From contig OX044354.1 in NCBI GenBank assembly GCA_943846615.1, positions 558,001-622,000 on the forward strand: DNA of 64,000 bases, given 5' to 3'. Shown one piece after another: positions 55,589 through 64,000 of this stretch. The DNA comes from an uncultured Amylibacter sp. (GTDB lineage: Bacteria; Pseudomonadota; Alphaproteobacteria; Rhodobacterales; Rhodobacteraceae). Position 1 is the first letter of the stretch, and every line of letters begins with the position of its first letter. The notes beneath the pieces are model-generated. The model was not told where the DNA came from. It did no database searches and worked only from the letters and a program-made list of their open reading frames with translations. The position numbers and the translations under genes are program-made.

Positions 55589-55930
55589 ATGAAGAAACAG
55601 GTCTACCATGAAGGTTACAATTACGTCTTAGAATACGACAATAACTCACTCATATTGTACAAAGAAGATATTGATGAGTGGATGGGTGATGTTGAGTACA
55701 TTAAGGTGTTTACTGTTGAAGGTGATACACCAAGACCAATGACACTTTATCGCAAGCTAGTGGTAGCTGCGAATAAGCTTATTGCTCAAGCAAACAGTGA
55801 TTGGTTCATGTTCAATGTAACTGACCAAAAACGTGCTGATATTTACGAACGATTTACTCGATCGATAAAAGGTTACTCATGCCAACGGGCTGATAAGTAT
55901 TTCTATCTTTATCGGGATCAGGCCACCTAG
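55589..55930 (+). CDS. Island protein of unknown function (113 aa)
   Basis: An AT-rich frame of 113 residues, mixed charge, rich in Tyr and Asp (YEHGYN-type start, DIDEWMGDVEYIKVF, KYFYLYRDQAT end). No membrane helix and no motif recognised. The only ribosome-binding candidate is GGAAAAA. It follows the candidate structured RNA and may be its downstream gene. Codon use is much more AT-rich than the chromosomal genes. Confidence 0.5.
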   Translation: MKKQVYHEGYNYVLEYDNNSLILYKEDIDEWMGDVEYIKVFTVEGDTPRPMTLYRKLVVAANKLIAQANSDWFMFNVTDQKRADIYERFTRSIKGYSCQRADKYFYLYRDQAT

Positions 55931-55999
55931 ATCAGATGATAGTCAACCAATTGCATTTGATAGATAATTTTTAACAAAAACCAAACAAATGGAGACTAA

Positions 56000-56251
56000 G
56001 TGACCGAACCAACAACGTACTATAAACCAACTAAACTAGATTATTTATATGATGCAGCCACATTCATTGACGATGAAGTGAAACTGATAAAGATAATAAA
56101 TAAAATGGAAAAATATCAAATTCGTGCGATATATAATGAATTTGAAGACCCCTACAGCAGCTTCAATTACGATCGAGAGTATTCTGAGTATTACTGGAGT
56201 AGGTTTAAAAAGGCGGTGGCAGTGGTGAGACCTGATGTCATTTTGATGTAG
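56000..56251 (+). CDS. Island protein of unknown function (83 aa)
   Basis: GTG start with GGAG nine bases before it. The 83 residues are rich in Tyr, Lys and Asp (KPTKLDYLYDAATFIDDEVK, FEDPYSSFNYDREYSEYYW), with no recognised motif. It lies 69 bases after the 113-residue gene and is likely co-transcribed with it. Confidence 0.5.
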   Translation: MTEPTTYYKPTKLDYLYDAATFIDDEVKLIKIINKMEKYQIRAIYNEFEDPYSSFNYDREYSEYYWSRFKKAVAVVRPDVILM

Positions 56252-56357
56252 TGTTGCCTGGGTTGAGCCTATGGTGATATTGGCATCTTGATTAAATAGT
56301 TTGCTCAGCCTTCCCCTCAGGCATAGCATTCAGATGAATAGCCAAGGGATTAACGCA

Positions 56358-56744
56358 ATGGTAACTGCACTTTATGCCGCTCTTTTAGGGATTTTCTTCA
56401 GTGTGCTATCAGCCCGTGTGATAGCCCTTAGAGGCGTAACTCCCCTTCGGTGGCTGGCCTTCAATAACTACGGTGAAAAGGCTTTAGAACGGTCTGTCAG
56501 AGCGCATGGCAACTTTGTCGAGTATGTTCCGATGGTATTGGTTTTGATGTATCTGGCTGAAGGCAGTGACCTCTCAGATATGCGGTTACACATCACGGGT
56601 CTGCTGTTGCTAGTAGGTAGGTTGATGCATGGCATTTGCTTCGGCTTCATGGAGTTCAACATGCCATTACGTGTCGGGGGTATGGTTCTGACACTGGCAG
56701 CTTTGGTTAATATCTCCATCAGCCTCTTGATCGCATCGCTCTGA
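56358..56744 (+). CDS. MAPEG family membrane protein, island copy
   Basis: A 128-residue four-helix membrane protein with the MAPEG signature ERSVRAHGNFVEYVP and late MHGICFGFMEFNMPLR, close to the YecN-type group. AAGGGA is nine bases before ATG 56358; an ATG at 56334 is an alternative. It is more distant from the MAPEG at 477 than a recent duplicate would be. It sits between two small island genes and the IS element and has a higher GC than those genes. Confidence 0.8.
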   Translation: MVTALYAALLGIFFSVLSARVIALRGVTPLRWLAFNNYGEKALERSVRAHGNFVEYVPMVLVLMYLAEGSDLSDMRLHITGLLLLVGRLMHGICFGFMEFNMPLRVGGMVLTLAALVNISISLLIASL

Positions 56745-56962
56745 TCGCCAATTGTTTATGCTCAACACCATCAAAGATAGCAGCCCGTGCATTACATGTG
56801 CGGTGCGTTAGCGAGGGTGTATATTTATGACCACGAGATTAAATTAAATATATTAGGTTACCATTCAATATGTATAATTCTCTTAAATGTCCGTCATCAT
56901 ATAGTTTGAGACAGATGGCAATTTGACTTTGAAGAGTATTTGCTCATCTTCTTCAGTTTAAT

Positions 56963-57943
56963 TTAAGCAGCAGATTTAGCGTGCTGCAAGCGCCTTAACT
57001 TCATTGTACTCCTTTTTGTCTTTTCCCGTTTCAGCAGGATCGTGTGACCTTGTCCCGTGTAAACGTCGGCGGGCGTTAAGTTATTCAGGCTCTCGTGGTA
57101 GCGTTGATGATTGTAATGACCAACGAATGCCGCGATCTGGTTTTCAAGATCTCCTGGTAGAAAGTAATTTTCCAACAAGATACGGTTCTTGAGTGTTTGG
57201 TGCCATCTTTCAATTTTGCCCTGCGTTTGAGGATGGTAAGGCGCACCGCGTGTATGTGGCATACCTTTGACTTTCAAATATGAGGCAAGCTCGCCCGAGA
57301 CATAACACGGGCCATTGTCTGACAGCAGGCGTGGACGATGAATGACATTTGCTTGATCAAGCCCGGTTTCTGCCAATGCCTGATCGAGCGTATCCTGAAC
57401 ATCTGACGCCGCCATCCCTGTGCAAAGCTTCCAAGTGATGATGTAGCGGCTATAATCATCCAAGACCGTCGACAAATAGAACCAGCCCCAACCAATGATT
57501 TTGAGATAAGTAAAATCGGTTTGCCATAATTGATTGGGGGCTGTGGTTTTATTTCGGAACTCACTGGCCGCTTTCATGACAATGAAGGCTGGGCTGGTGA
57601 TTAAGTCGTGGGAACGTAGAAGCCTGTAAACACTAGCCTCAGAGACGAAGTAATTGCGTTCGTCTGTGAACGTGATCGCCAGTTCCCTTGGGCTAAGTTC
57701 TGGACGTTCCAGGGCCATATCCAACATGGCTTGCCGTACTTTGTCGGGAATGCGGTTCCAGACATGCCCAGGATGTGATTTGCGATCTTCAAGGCCAGCT
57801 TCTCCACGCTGTAAATACCGATCATACCACCGATAGAAAGTCGGGCGTGATACGCCCAACTTATCCAATGTTCGTTTAACAGGTAGGTGCGAACCTTCCA
57901 CCAACCTGATTATCTCTAACTTTTCTGATGCGGCATATCTCAT
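56963..57943 (-). CDS. IS3-family transposase OrfB (DDE integrase)
   Basis: A 326-residue protein with an N-terminal HTH region (residues about 1-60, VKRTLDKLGVSRPTFYRWY) and an rve-type DDE core: Asp in QTDFTYLKIIGWGW, Asp in LLSDNGPCYV and Glu in QTQGKIERWHQTLKNR. The ATG overlaps the orfA stop by four bases (ATGA), so expression may be by coupling or by -1 frameshift, as in other IS3 elements. Ends 56 bases from the IS terminus. Confidence 0.9.
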   Translation of the reverse strand: MRYAASEKLEIIRLVEGSHLPVKRTLDKLGVSRPTFYRWYDRYLQRGEAGLEDRKSHPGHVWNRIPDKVRQAMLDMALERPELSPRELAITFTDERNYFVSEASVYRLLRSHDLITSPAFIVMKAASEFRNKTTAPNQLWQTDFTYLKIIGWGWFYLSTVLDDYSRYIITWKLCTGMAASDVQDTLDQALAETGLDQANVIHRPRLLSDNGPCYVSGELASYLKVKGMPHTRGAPYHPQTQGKIERWHQTLKNRILLENYFLPGDLENQIAAFVGHYNHQRYHESLNNLTPADVYTGQGHTILLKREKTKRSTMKLRRLQHAKSAA

Positions 57944-58311
57944 TCTAGATCGTCCCCATCCGCGAGTATGCTTTTTTTGAGAAGCCGTAGTTCAAGTGTT
58001 TGCTCGGCAACAACTTCTTTAAGATCACGCGCTTCACGCTTTAGATTTGTGACTTCGCCGGATGTTGCTTGACGCTGGATATCACCAGCCAACCGCTTCT
58101 TGCCTGCCTCCATGAAGTCTTTCGACCAATTGTAATACAGGCTTTCCGCGATGCCTTCGCGGCGACAAAGTTCAGAGATTGAACTTTCCCCACGCAAACC
58201 ATCTAAAACAATACGAATCTTCTCTTCCGCAGAAAATTTCCTGCGCGTTTTACGTTTAATCTCTTTAACATGTCTATCAGCCGACCCATTCGGCCCTGTT
58301 TTTGTTCTCAT
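57940..58311 (-). CDS. IS3-family transposase OrfA
   Basis: A 123-residue protein with an IS3 OrfA HTH (FSAEEKIRIVLDGLRGES, ISELCRREGIAESLYYNWS) and a leucine-zipper-like C-terminal (KREARDLKEVVAEQTLELRL) for dimerisation. GGAGGG lies seven bases before the ATG. It is the first gene of the element. Confidence 0.88.
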   Translation of the reverse strand: MRTKTGPNGSADRHVKEIKRKTRRKFSAEEKIRIVLDGLRGESSISELCRREGIAESLYYNWSKDFMEAGKKRLAGDIQRQATSGEVTNLKREARDLKEVVAEQTLELRLLKKSILADGDDLE

Positions 58312-58435
58312 CTTCAATCCCTCCAAGGATTACGATGAGCTAAAAACTCTAGCTTAGCAAAACATACCGTTCTGTCTCAAAGGCGATGATGGGACACACA
58401 TAAGGACTAGGACTCAAAATCTAAAAGAGGTATCG

Positions 58436-58450
58436 TTTTAGTAACTAAAA
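58436..58450. promoter_or_regulatory. Palindrome before the methyltransferase gene
   Basis: TTTTAGT-A-ACTAAAA is a perfect odd palindrome ending 12 bases before the methyltransferase ATG. It contains the ATG of an 8-codon mini-ORF (58450). It could be an operator or autoregulatory site of the cassette. Confidence 0.4.
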
Positions 58451-58462
58451 TGGACATCAGAT

Positions 58463-61222
58463 ATGAACGCCGTTGAAATTGAAGAACAGGTATCCGCCCT
58501 AGCTGAACAAGCCTTTGATCGAGAAGAGTTTCCATTCTCGTTTCTCGAGGCATTTGGCAACAAGGCAACGACGATAAAGCAGCTACGGACAGGGTCTTCG
58601 AATAAATCGGACTTAGAAGGCGTTCTCCAAAGAAACAACATTCACTTAAAGGTATGCGCTGTCGGAGATGTCTCGAACGCACTTGCCGCGCTAAAAGCTA
58701 GCCCTGCTACTGCTAAAGCTAAAGCCAAGTTTGTTCTGGCAACAGATGGCAATAATCTGGAAGCAGAGGATATCCTTACAGGTGAGACCATTGCTTGTGC
58801 TTTTAAGGATTTCCCTGATCACTTCGGTTTTTTCTTACCTCTAAATGGCATCAGCAACGTTAAACAAATCCGTGAAAGTTCCTTTGATATTAAAGCAACT
58901 GGTCGTCTCAATCGACTTTACGTGGAACTTCTTAAAGATAATCCTGAATGGGGAACTGCTGAACGTCGCCACGACATGAACCATTTTATGGCTCGCTTGA
59001 TATTCTGTTTCTTTGCCGAAGACACAGACATCTTTAATGGAACAGATCAGTTCACAGGCACGATTGAACGCATGAGCGAAAAGGATAGCTCAAACACGCA
59101 TGAGATAATCGAAGAAATCTTCAGGGCGATGAATACAAGGCCAGCGGATCGCTCTGATGCGGGCATAGCGCGTTGGGCTAATGTGTTCCCTTATGTGAAT
59201 GGTGGGTTGTTTTCAGGCAATACCGATGTTCCAAAATTCAGCCGCATTGCTCGATCTTACTTTATCCATATTGGCAATTTGGAATGGACTAAAATCAACC
59301 CTGATATTTTTGGATCAATGATCCAAGCAGTTGCCGATGATGAAGAGCGTGGTGCGCTGGGTATGCACTACACGTCAGTGCCAAACATCTTGAAGGTACT
59401 TAATCCGCTATTCCTCGATGATTTGCGCGAAAAGCTGGAAGAAGCAGGGGATAACCCACGCAAGCTTTTGAACCTGCGTAATCGTATCGCGAAGATCAGG
59501 GTTTTCGACCCCGCCTGTGGTTCGGGAAACTTCCTTGTGATTGCCTATAAAGAAATGCGAGCCATCGAGGCGGAGATAAATCGGCTACGTGATGAAATTG
59601 ATCGGCGTACAGATATTCCAATCACCAACTTTCGAGGGATAGAGTTGCGTGATTTCCCCGCTGAGATCGCACGGCTGGCACTGATTATCGCGGAATATCA
59701 AAGTGATTTGGCCTATCGGGGCCAAAAGGAAGCTTTGGCAGAGTTTTTGCCACTCGATGCTCAGAATTGGATCACCTGTGGCAATGCCCTCAGGTTAGAC
59801 TGGCTGAGCATTTGCCCACCGACGGGAACGGCCGTGAAACATCAGGCTGACGACTTATTCATGTCGCCTTTAGATCAAGCACAGATTGATTTCGAAAATG
59901 AGGGCGGTGAGACGTATATCTGCGGAAACCCACCCTATCGGGGTAGCAAATGGCAATCTCCAGATCAAAAAGAAGACATGACCAATGCTTGGGCAAAGCA
60001 TCCAAAACTTGCAAAAGTAACTGACTTTGTTTCGGGGTGGTTCGCTCGCTATTTGGACTATGTTAAGCTGGTTCCTGACGCTGCTGCCGCTTTCGTTGTA
60101 ACAAACAGTGTTTGCCAAGGACAGCAAGCCTCTGAAATTTGGCCTGTAGCTTTTAACCAAAAAATAGAAATCAACTTTGCTCATCTCCCGTTCAAATGGA
60201 ACAATTTGGCGAGCCATAACGCTGGTGTTACTGTTATAATCGTTGGACTTGCACAAGCGTCATCAAAACCAAAAAAACTATTTGACGAAGATACTGTGCG
60301 GAAATGTGACAGCATTGGCCCTTATTTAGTCCCTAACCATCTGGAATCCGTAAAAAAAGCCAACAATCCACTCGGACAACAAAGCAAAATGCTGTTTGGA
60401 AACATGCCGCGTGATGGAGGCCATTTATTTCTAAGCTCAGAAGATGCCGTGCAACTCAGGAAGGACGCAAACGTTATGCATATGGTCCGTAACTTCGTTG
60501 GCTCCGAAGAGTTAATTAACGGAAAACAAAGGTATTGCCTATGGATTGAGGCCGATGAAACAAGCACAGCAAGAGATAATTCGTTGATCGCAGATCGCCT
60601 CGAAAAAGTCGCTGCGAACAGAATTGAATCTCCAGCGCAATCGACGAAAGACTTTGCAGCTAAACCTTATCGTTTTGTCCAAATCGCGGGCCGCTCTGAA
60701 CACAATGCAATCGTTGTACCGCGAGTATCATCCGAAAATCGCGATTTCTTACCTGTCGATTATTTGTCGAACGTTTTCATAATCGGTGACCGGAATTTCG
60801 CCCTCTACGATGCGCCACTCTGGAATATGGCTCTCATCGCGTCTCGCATCCATTGGGTGTGGATAGGTACAGTTTGCGTTCGACTTGAAATGCGGTTCTC
60901 GTATTCGAACACATTGGGATGGAACACCTTTCCCGTTCCTAAACTCACCGAAAAGAACAAGGCCGACCTGACCCGCTGTGCCGAGGACATTCTTTTGGCC
61001 CGTGAAGCGCATTTCCCTGCGACGATCGCCGATCTTTATAAGCCTGAGGACATGCCCAAAAACCTACGTGACGCCCATGAGCGTAACGACGAAACCCTTG
61101 AGCGCATCTACATCGGCCGCCGCTTCCGTAACGACACAGAGCGTCTAGAAAAACTGTTCGAGCTTTACACAAAAATGACCACCAAGGATTTGAAAAGCAC
61201 TAATTCGAGAATGAAGGAATAA
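58463..61222 (+). CDS. MmeI/YeeA-type adenine-specific DNA methyltransferase
   Basis: A 919-residue SAM-dependent DNA methyltransferase. An MmeI-like N-terminal domain (about 1-150, FPFSFLEAFGNKATTI, GNNLEAEDILTGETIAC), a helical spacer (about 170-330, ARSYFIHIGNLEWTKI), the catalytic domain with motif I VFDPACGSGNFL (about residue 347-358) and motif IV CGNPPY (about 486-491), and a large target-recognition and C-terminal region. The N-terminal PD-ExK nuclease of true MmeI enzymes was not recognised, so cleavage would need a partner, presumably the two genes that follow. No good ribosome binding site is visible at the ATG. Stop is four bases before the helicase gene. Confidence 0.87.
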   Translation: MNAVEIEEQVSALAEQAFDREEFPFSFLEAFGNKATTIKQLRTGSSNKSDLEGVLQRNNIHLKVCAVGDVSNALAALKASPATAKAKAKFVLATDGNNLEAEDILTGETIACAFKDFPDHFGFFLPLNGISNVKQIRESSFDIKATGRLNRLYVELLKDNPEWGTAERRHDMNHFMARLIFCFFAEDTDIFNGTDQFTGTIERMSEKDSSNTHEIIEEIFRAMNTRPADRSDAGIARWANVFPYVNGGLFSGNTDVPKFSRIARSYFIHIGNLEWTKINPDIFGSMIQAVADDEERGALGMHYTSVPNILKVLNPLFLDDLREKLEEAGDNPRKLLNLRNRIAKIRVFDPACGSGNFLVIAYKEMRAIEAEINRLRDEIDRRTDIPITNFRGIELRDFPAEIARLALIIAEYQSDLAYRGQKEALAEFLPLDAQNWITCGNALRLDWLSICPPTGTAVKHQADDLFMSPLDQAQIDFENEGGETYICGNPPYRGSKWQSPDQKEDMTNAWAKHPKLAKVTDFVSGWFARYLDYVKLVPDAAAAFVVTNSVCQGQQASEIWPVAFNQKIEINFAHLPFKWNNLASHNAGVTVIIVGLAQASSKPKKLFDEDTVRKCDSIGPYLVPNHLESVKKANNPLGQQSKMLFGNMPRDGGHLFLSSEDAVQLRKDANVMHMVRNFVGSEELINGKQRYCLWIEADETSTARDNSLIADRLEKVAANRIESPAQSTKDFAAKPYRFVQIAGRSEHNAIVVPRVSSENRDFLPVDYLSNVFIIGDRNFALYDAPLWNMALIASRIHWVWIGTVCVRLEMRFSYSNTLGWNTFPVPKLTEKNKADLTRCAEDILLAREAHFPATIADLYKPEDMPKNLRDAHERNDETLERIYIGRRFRNDTERLEKLFELYTKMTTKDLKSTNSRMKE

Positions 61223-61226
61223 GCCG

Positions 61227-63296
61227 ATGAGTGATTTGAAAAACATCCCTTCTGTCTCAGTCAACTATGCTCAAAATGGTGCATCAACCAAATCGAATGA
61301 ACTTGGCATGCGAGCCATGCAAGAGCGTGCCTATGAAAAGCGTGGTGAGCAGTACCTGCTGATCAAGTCACCTCCTGCATCAGGTAAAAGTCGCGCGTTG
61401 ATGTTCATAGCTTTGGACAAGTTAGCCAACCAAGGTCTCAAACAAGCCATTGTTGTTGTTCCTGAGAAATCCATTGGTGCAAGTTTTAACGATGAACCTT
61501 TAAGCACATTTGGGTTTTCGGAGGATTGGAAGGTCGAACCCAAGTGGAACCTTTGCAATTCACCAGGAACTGATGGTGGTAAGGTGAAATCTGTTGGCGC
61601 GTTCCTCACCAGTGATGACAAGGTTCTTGTATGTACCCACGCGACCTTCCGGTTTGCCGTGGAAAAGCTTGGCGTAGAGGCGTTTGATGATCGTCTGCTT
61701 GGGGTAGATGAATTCCACCATGTTTCAGCAAGCGAAGACAACATACTAGGAAAACAACTCAACGAGTTCATAAGCCGCGATCGCGTACATGTCGTTGCTA
61801 TGACAGGCAGCTATTTTCGTGGTGATGCAGCACCAATTCTTTTGCCAGAGAATGAGGCCAAGTTTGATGCTGTTACCTATACCTACTATGAACAGTTGAA
61901 CGGGTATCAGTATCTTAAAACACTAGATATTGGCTATTTTTTCTATTCGGGTTCTTATGCCGAAGACATTTTAAAGGTACTCAATCCTAACGAAAAAACT
62001 ATCCTGCACATTCCAAATGTTAACTCTCGAGAAAGCACTAAAGACAAGCATCGCGAGGTTGAGCATATCATTGATGCGCTAGGCGATTGGCAAAACATCG
62101 ACCCCATAACAGGCTTTCATATTGTTAAGACGCCAGAGGGGAAAATTCTAAAAATTGCTGACTTAGTTGATGATGAGACCTCGAAACGAGATAAGGTTTC
62201 AGCGGCACTAAGAGATGCGGCGCACAAGAATAACCGTGATCACGTTGATATAATTATTGCATTGGGAATGGCAAAAGAGGGCTTTGATTGGATTTGGTGC
62301 GAGCATGCGCTGACAGTCGGCTATCGGGCAAGTTTAACTGAAATCGTACAAATCATTGGTCGCGCAACACGTGATGCCAAAGGTAAATCGCATGCACGGT
62401 TTACAAACTTAATTGCTGAGCCAGATGCTGCTGAAGCCGCGGTTACTGAGGCAGTAAACGACACCTTGAAGGCTATTGCGGCTAGTTTGTTGATGGAACA
62501 AGTTCTAGCACCTCGCTTTAACTTTTCGCCTAAGAACTCAAACAGTGGTCCCGTTGAAGGCTTTGACTACGGTGAAGGTGGATACGATCCAGAGAAAACT
62601 AATATTGGCTTCAACGAAGACAGCGGTCAGTTCCAAATCGAAATTAAAGGACTTGCAGAACCCAAGAGTAAGGAAGCCAAACGCATCTGTGATGAGGACC
62701 TGAATGAGGTGATAACGGCGTTTGTGCAGGATAAGCAAACATTAGAGCGTGGATTGTTCGATGGCGATCATGCAGGTGGGGAAACTTTGCCAGAAGAATT
62801 AACCCAAGTACGAATGGGCAAGATTGTGGGGGATAAGTTCCCTGATTTGGATGTTGAAGACCAAGAAGCTGTACGCCAACATGCAGTGGCTGCAATGAAC
62901 TTGACCCAGCAAGCAAAAACAGTTGCTTTGAACATAGATAGCGATGAAGCGGTCACAGGTAACACTGCTCTGATCGACGGTGTTCGTAAATTTGCAATGG
63001 ATGTGCGCGAATTAGATATTGATCTGATCGATCGTATTAATCCTTTTAGCGAAGCGTACTCAATTCTTGCTAAATCAATGACTGAAGACAGTCTCAAGCA
63101 AGTTGCAGCCGTAATTTCAGCGAAGAAAGTGAAACTAACACCTGAAGAGGCTCGCAGCTTAACGCAACGTGCAGTTAAGTTTAAAAAAGAGCGTGGCCGT
63201 ATGCCCTCGATAACGTCTGCAGACGCGTGGGAAAAGAAGATGGCAGAGGGTGTCGCGTTTCTTATCCGAATGAAGCAGGAAGCAGCCAATGGCTAA
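61227..63296 (+). CDS. DEAD/DEAH-box helicase of the island cassette
   Basis: A 689-residue SF2 ATPase. Motif I LIKSPPASGKSRALMF (about residues 45-60), motif II LLGVDEFHHVSAS (DEFH, about 158-163), motif III in AMTGSYF, and motif VI EIVQIIGRATRD (about 373-384). The C-terminal 250 residues (after about 430) are helical and unlike restriction HsdR. AAGGAA precedes the ATG. Its 3' end overlaps the next gene by eight bases, so all three are one transcriptional unit. It resembles helicases of restriction- and defence-type loci. Confidence 0.85.
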   Translation: MSDLKNIPSVSVNYAQNGASTKSNELGMRAMQERAYEKRGEQYLLIKSPPASGKSRALMFIALDKLANQGLKQAIVVVPEKSIGASFNDEPLSTFGFSEDWKVEPKWNLCNSPGTDGGKVKSVGAFLTSDDKVLVCTHATFRFAVEKLGVEAFDDRLLGVDEFHHVSASEDNILGKQLNEFISRDRVHVVAMTGSYFRGDAAPILLPENEAKFDAVTYTYYEQLNGYQYLKTLDIGYFFYSGSYAEDILKVLNPNEKTILHIPNVNSRESTKDKHREVEHIIDALGDWQNIDPITGFHIVKTPEGKILKIADLVDDETSKRDKVSAALRDAAHKNNRDHVDIIIALGMAKEGFDWIWCEHALTVGYRASLTEIVQIIGRATRDAKGKSHARFTNLIAEPDAAEAAVTEAVNDTLKAIAASLLMEQVLAPRFNFSPKNSNSGPVEGFDYGEGGYDPEKTNIGFNEDSGQFQIEIKGLAEPKSKEAKRICDEDLNEVITAFVQDKQTLERGLFDGDHAGGETLPEELTQVRMGKIVGDKFPDLDVEDQEAVRQHAVAAMNLTQQAKTVALNIDSDEAVTGNTALIDGVRKFAMDVRELDIDLIDRINPFSEAYSILAKSMTEDSLKQVAAVISAKKVKLTPEEARSLTQRAVKFKKERGRMPSITSADAWEKKMAEGVAFLIRMKQEAANG

Positions 63297-64000
63297 AGAA
63301 TTTACAAACGCCGACGACGCACTGCTAGCTGAACTCGGAATTGATGTTGAGGTAAAAAAGACCCCAACACGTTCGCCACAAGAAGAACGAATAATCGCGG
63401 GTTTTGAAGAGGTTCAACGCTTTGTAGATGAACACGGCCGCATTCCAGAGCACGGTGAAACAAAAGATATATTTGAACGTCTGTATGCAGTGCGTTTGGA
63501 CCGTATTCGGGAACAACAAGAAGTTCGTGATTTAGTTGCGGAACTCGATCACCAAGGACTGTTGGAGGGTGCGACGCAAGATATAACACCACTAAGTGAA
63601 GACGTGGATGATGATGCACTGTTAGCCGAGCTTGGGATTGACGTAGACGCACTGCCAATCACAGAATTAAAGCATGTTCGTTCTACTGCTGAAAAAAAAG
63701 CCGCTGAAGACATAGCTAACCGTGAGAGATGCGAAGACTTTGAAATATTTAAACCGCTATTCGGACAAGTTCAGAAGGAATTGACTACTGGATTGAGGGA
63801 AACACGTCCTTTTGAAATGAAGGCAGAGATCGAGCAGGGCCGTTTCTTTATTGTAAGCGGGCAGATAGCCTACGTGGCTGAAAAAGGCGAAACCACACTT
63901 ACTGACCAAGGGCGTACAGATGCACGTTTGCGGGTAATTTTTGACAACGGTACGCAAAGCAAGATGTTAATGCGTTCGTTGCAGCGAGCATTAAACAAAG
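63289..64000 (+). CDS. GIY-YIG nuclease family-like protein, 5' part
   Basis: The first 237 codons of a gene that runs off the window. ATG 63289 overlaps the helicase stop by eight bases, with AGGA upstream. The visible part holds a repeated motif DDALLAELGIDV (residues about 9-20 and 108-119) and later NGTQSKMLMRSLQRALNK near the edge. This start matches what I recall of GIY-YIG nuclease-family (T5orf172-type) proteins found next to such methyltransferase-helicase pairs. The GIY-YIG domain itself would be beyond the window, so it is not seen. Probably the effector of the cassette. Confidence 0.65.
   Translation, partial: MAKEFTNADDALLAELGIDVEVKKTPTRSPQEERIIAGFEEVQRFVDEHGRIPEHGETKDIFERLYAVRLDRIREQQEVRDLVAELDHQGLLEGATQDITPLSEDVDDDALLAELGIDVDALPITELKHVRSTAEKKAAEDIANRERCEDFEIFKPLFGQVQKELTTGLRETRPFEMKAEIEQGRFFIVSGQIAYVAEKGETTLTDQGRTDARLRVIFDNGTQSKMLMRSLQRALNK

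Larger units (their letters stand above)
56907..58379 (-). mobile_element. IS3-family insertion sequence
   Basis: About 1.47 kb with the two overlapping orfA/orfB transposase genes of IS3 elements. The ends carry inverted TGAGACAGA (56907-56915 and complement at 58371-58379), with TG...CA termini as in IS3, then imperfect similarity further in. No 3-5 bp direct target repeat was found (left flank ATAGTT, right flank AAGGCG). Both reading frames look intact, so it may be active. Confidence 0.82.

Overview
The window is a piece of an alphaproteobacterial chromosome, most likely a marine Rhodobacterales (roseobacter-type) bacterium with moderate GC. The reasons are the gene content and neighbourhoods: an odhB-MAPEG-lpdA block, a TIGR02300 (FYDLN acid) protein, a DUF6280 protein, small 'arginine transporter'-type exported proteins, a transmembrane-free PhoR-like kinase, radA-cvpA-purF-SDR, divergent metF/metR, mlaE-mlaF and cobQ. 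Genus cannot be fixed from the sequence alone.

Layout. 1-7.9 kb: end of the 2-oxoglutarate dehydrogenase operon (odhB, lpdA), a GntR regulator, a YgjP-type metallopeptidase, tRNA-Ala(GGC), marC, kdsD, a PhoR-like kinase and gloA. 7.9-8.4 kb: a decayed DUF2235 gene. 8.4-12.5 kb: orphan TadE/TadE/TadG (vWA) genes with a tandem-repeat tract, plus two small exported or membrane proteins. 12.6-19.9 kb: phnA, an entericidin-like lipoprotein, an unknown ORF, lepA, a VTT-type membrane protein, an ArsC-like protein and LMW-PTP. 20-29.2 kb: mostly forward housekeeping genes with overlapping ends (alr-mlaE-mlaF-membrane protein; KAS III-pqiA; radA; cvpA; purF-SDR). 29.2-45.7 kb: PCuAC, rpmB, hrpB, DMT exporter, efp, metF/metR with MetR boxes, a degenerate inositol monophosphatase, ygfZ, GT2, an MsbA-like ABC exporter, hisC and valS. 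45.8-53.4 kb: a PhnZ-like HD protein beside a truncated PhyH dioxygenase, an intact DUF2235 hydrolase, pcm, tolC, a repeat protein and cobQ.

From tRNA-Cys(GCA) at 53.45 kb to the right edge the sequence changes character. It becomes AT-rich, with a tyrosine integrase just downstream of the tRNA, about 800 bp without clear genes, a consensus sigma-70 promoter followed by a run of hairpins (a candidate structured RNA), two small orphan genes, a cargo MAPEG gene and an IS3-family element. It ends in a three-gene cassette: an MmeI/YeeA-type DNA methyltransferase (919 aa), a DEAD/DEAH helicase (689 aa) and the start of a gene resembling GIY-YIG nuclease-family proteins. I read this as an integrative genomic island carrying a restriction- or defence-type system; its right end lies outside the window.

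The points most worth a second look are the structured-RNA locus, the methyltransferase-helicase-(putative nuclease) cassette, the inositol-monophosphatase homologue that has lost its metal-binding motifs, the PhnZ/PhyH remnant, the DUF2235 pseudogene and the minisatellite inside the TadG gene.
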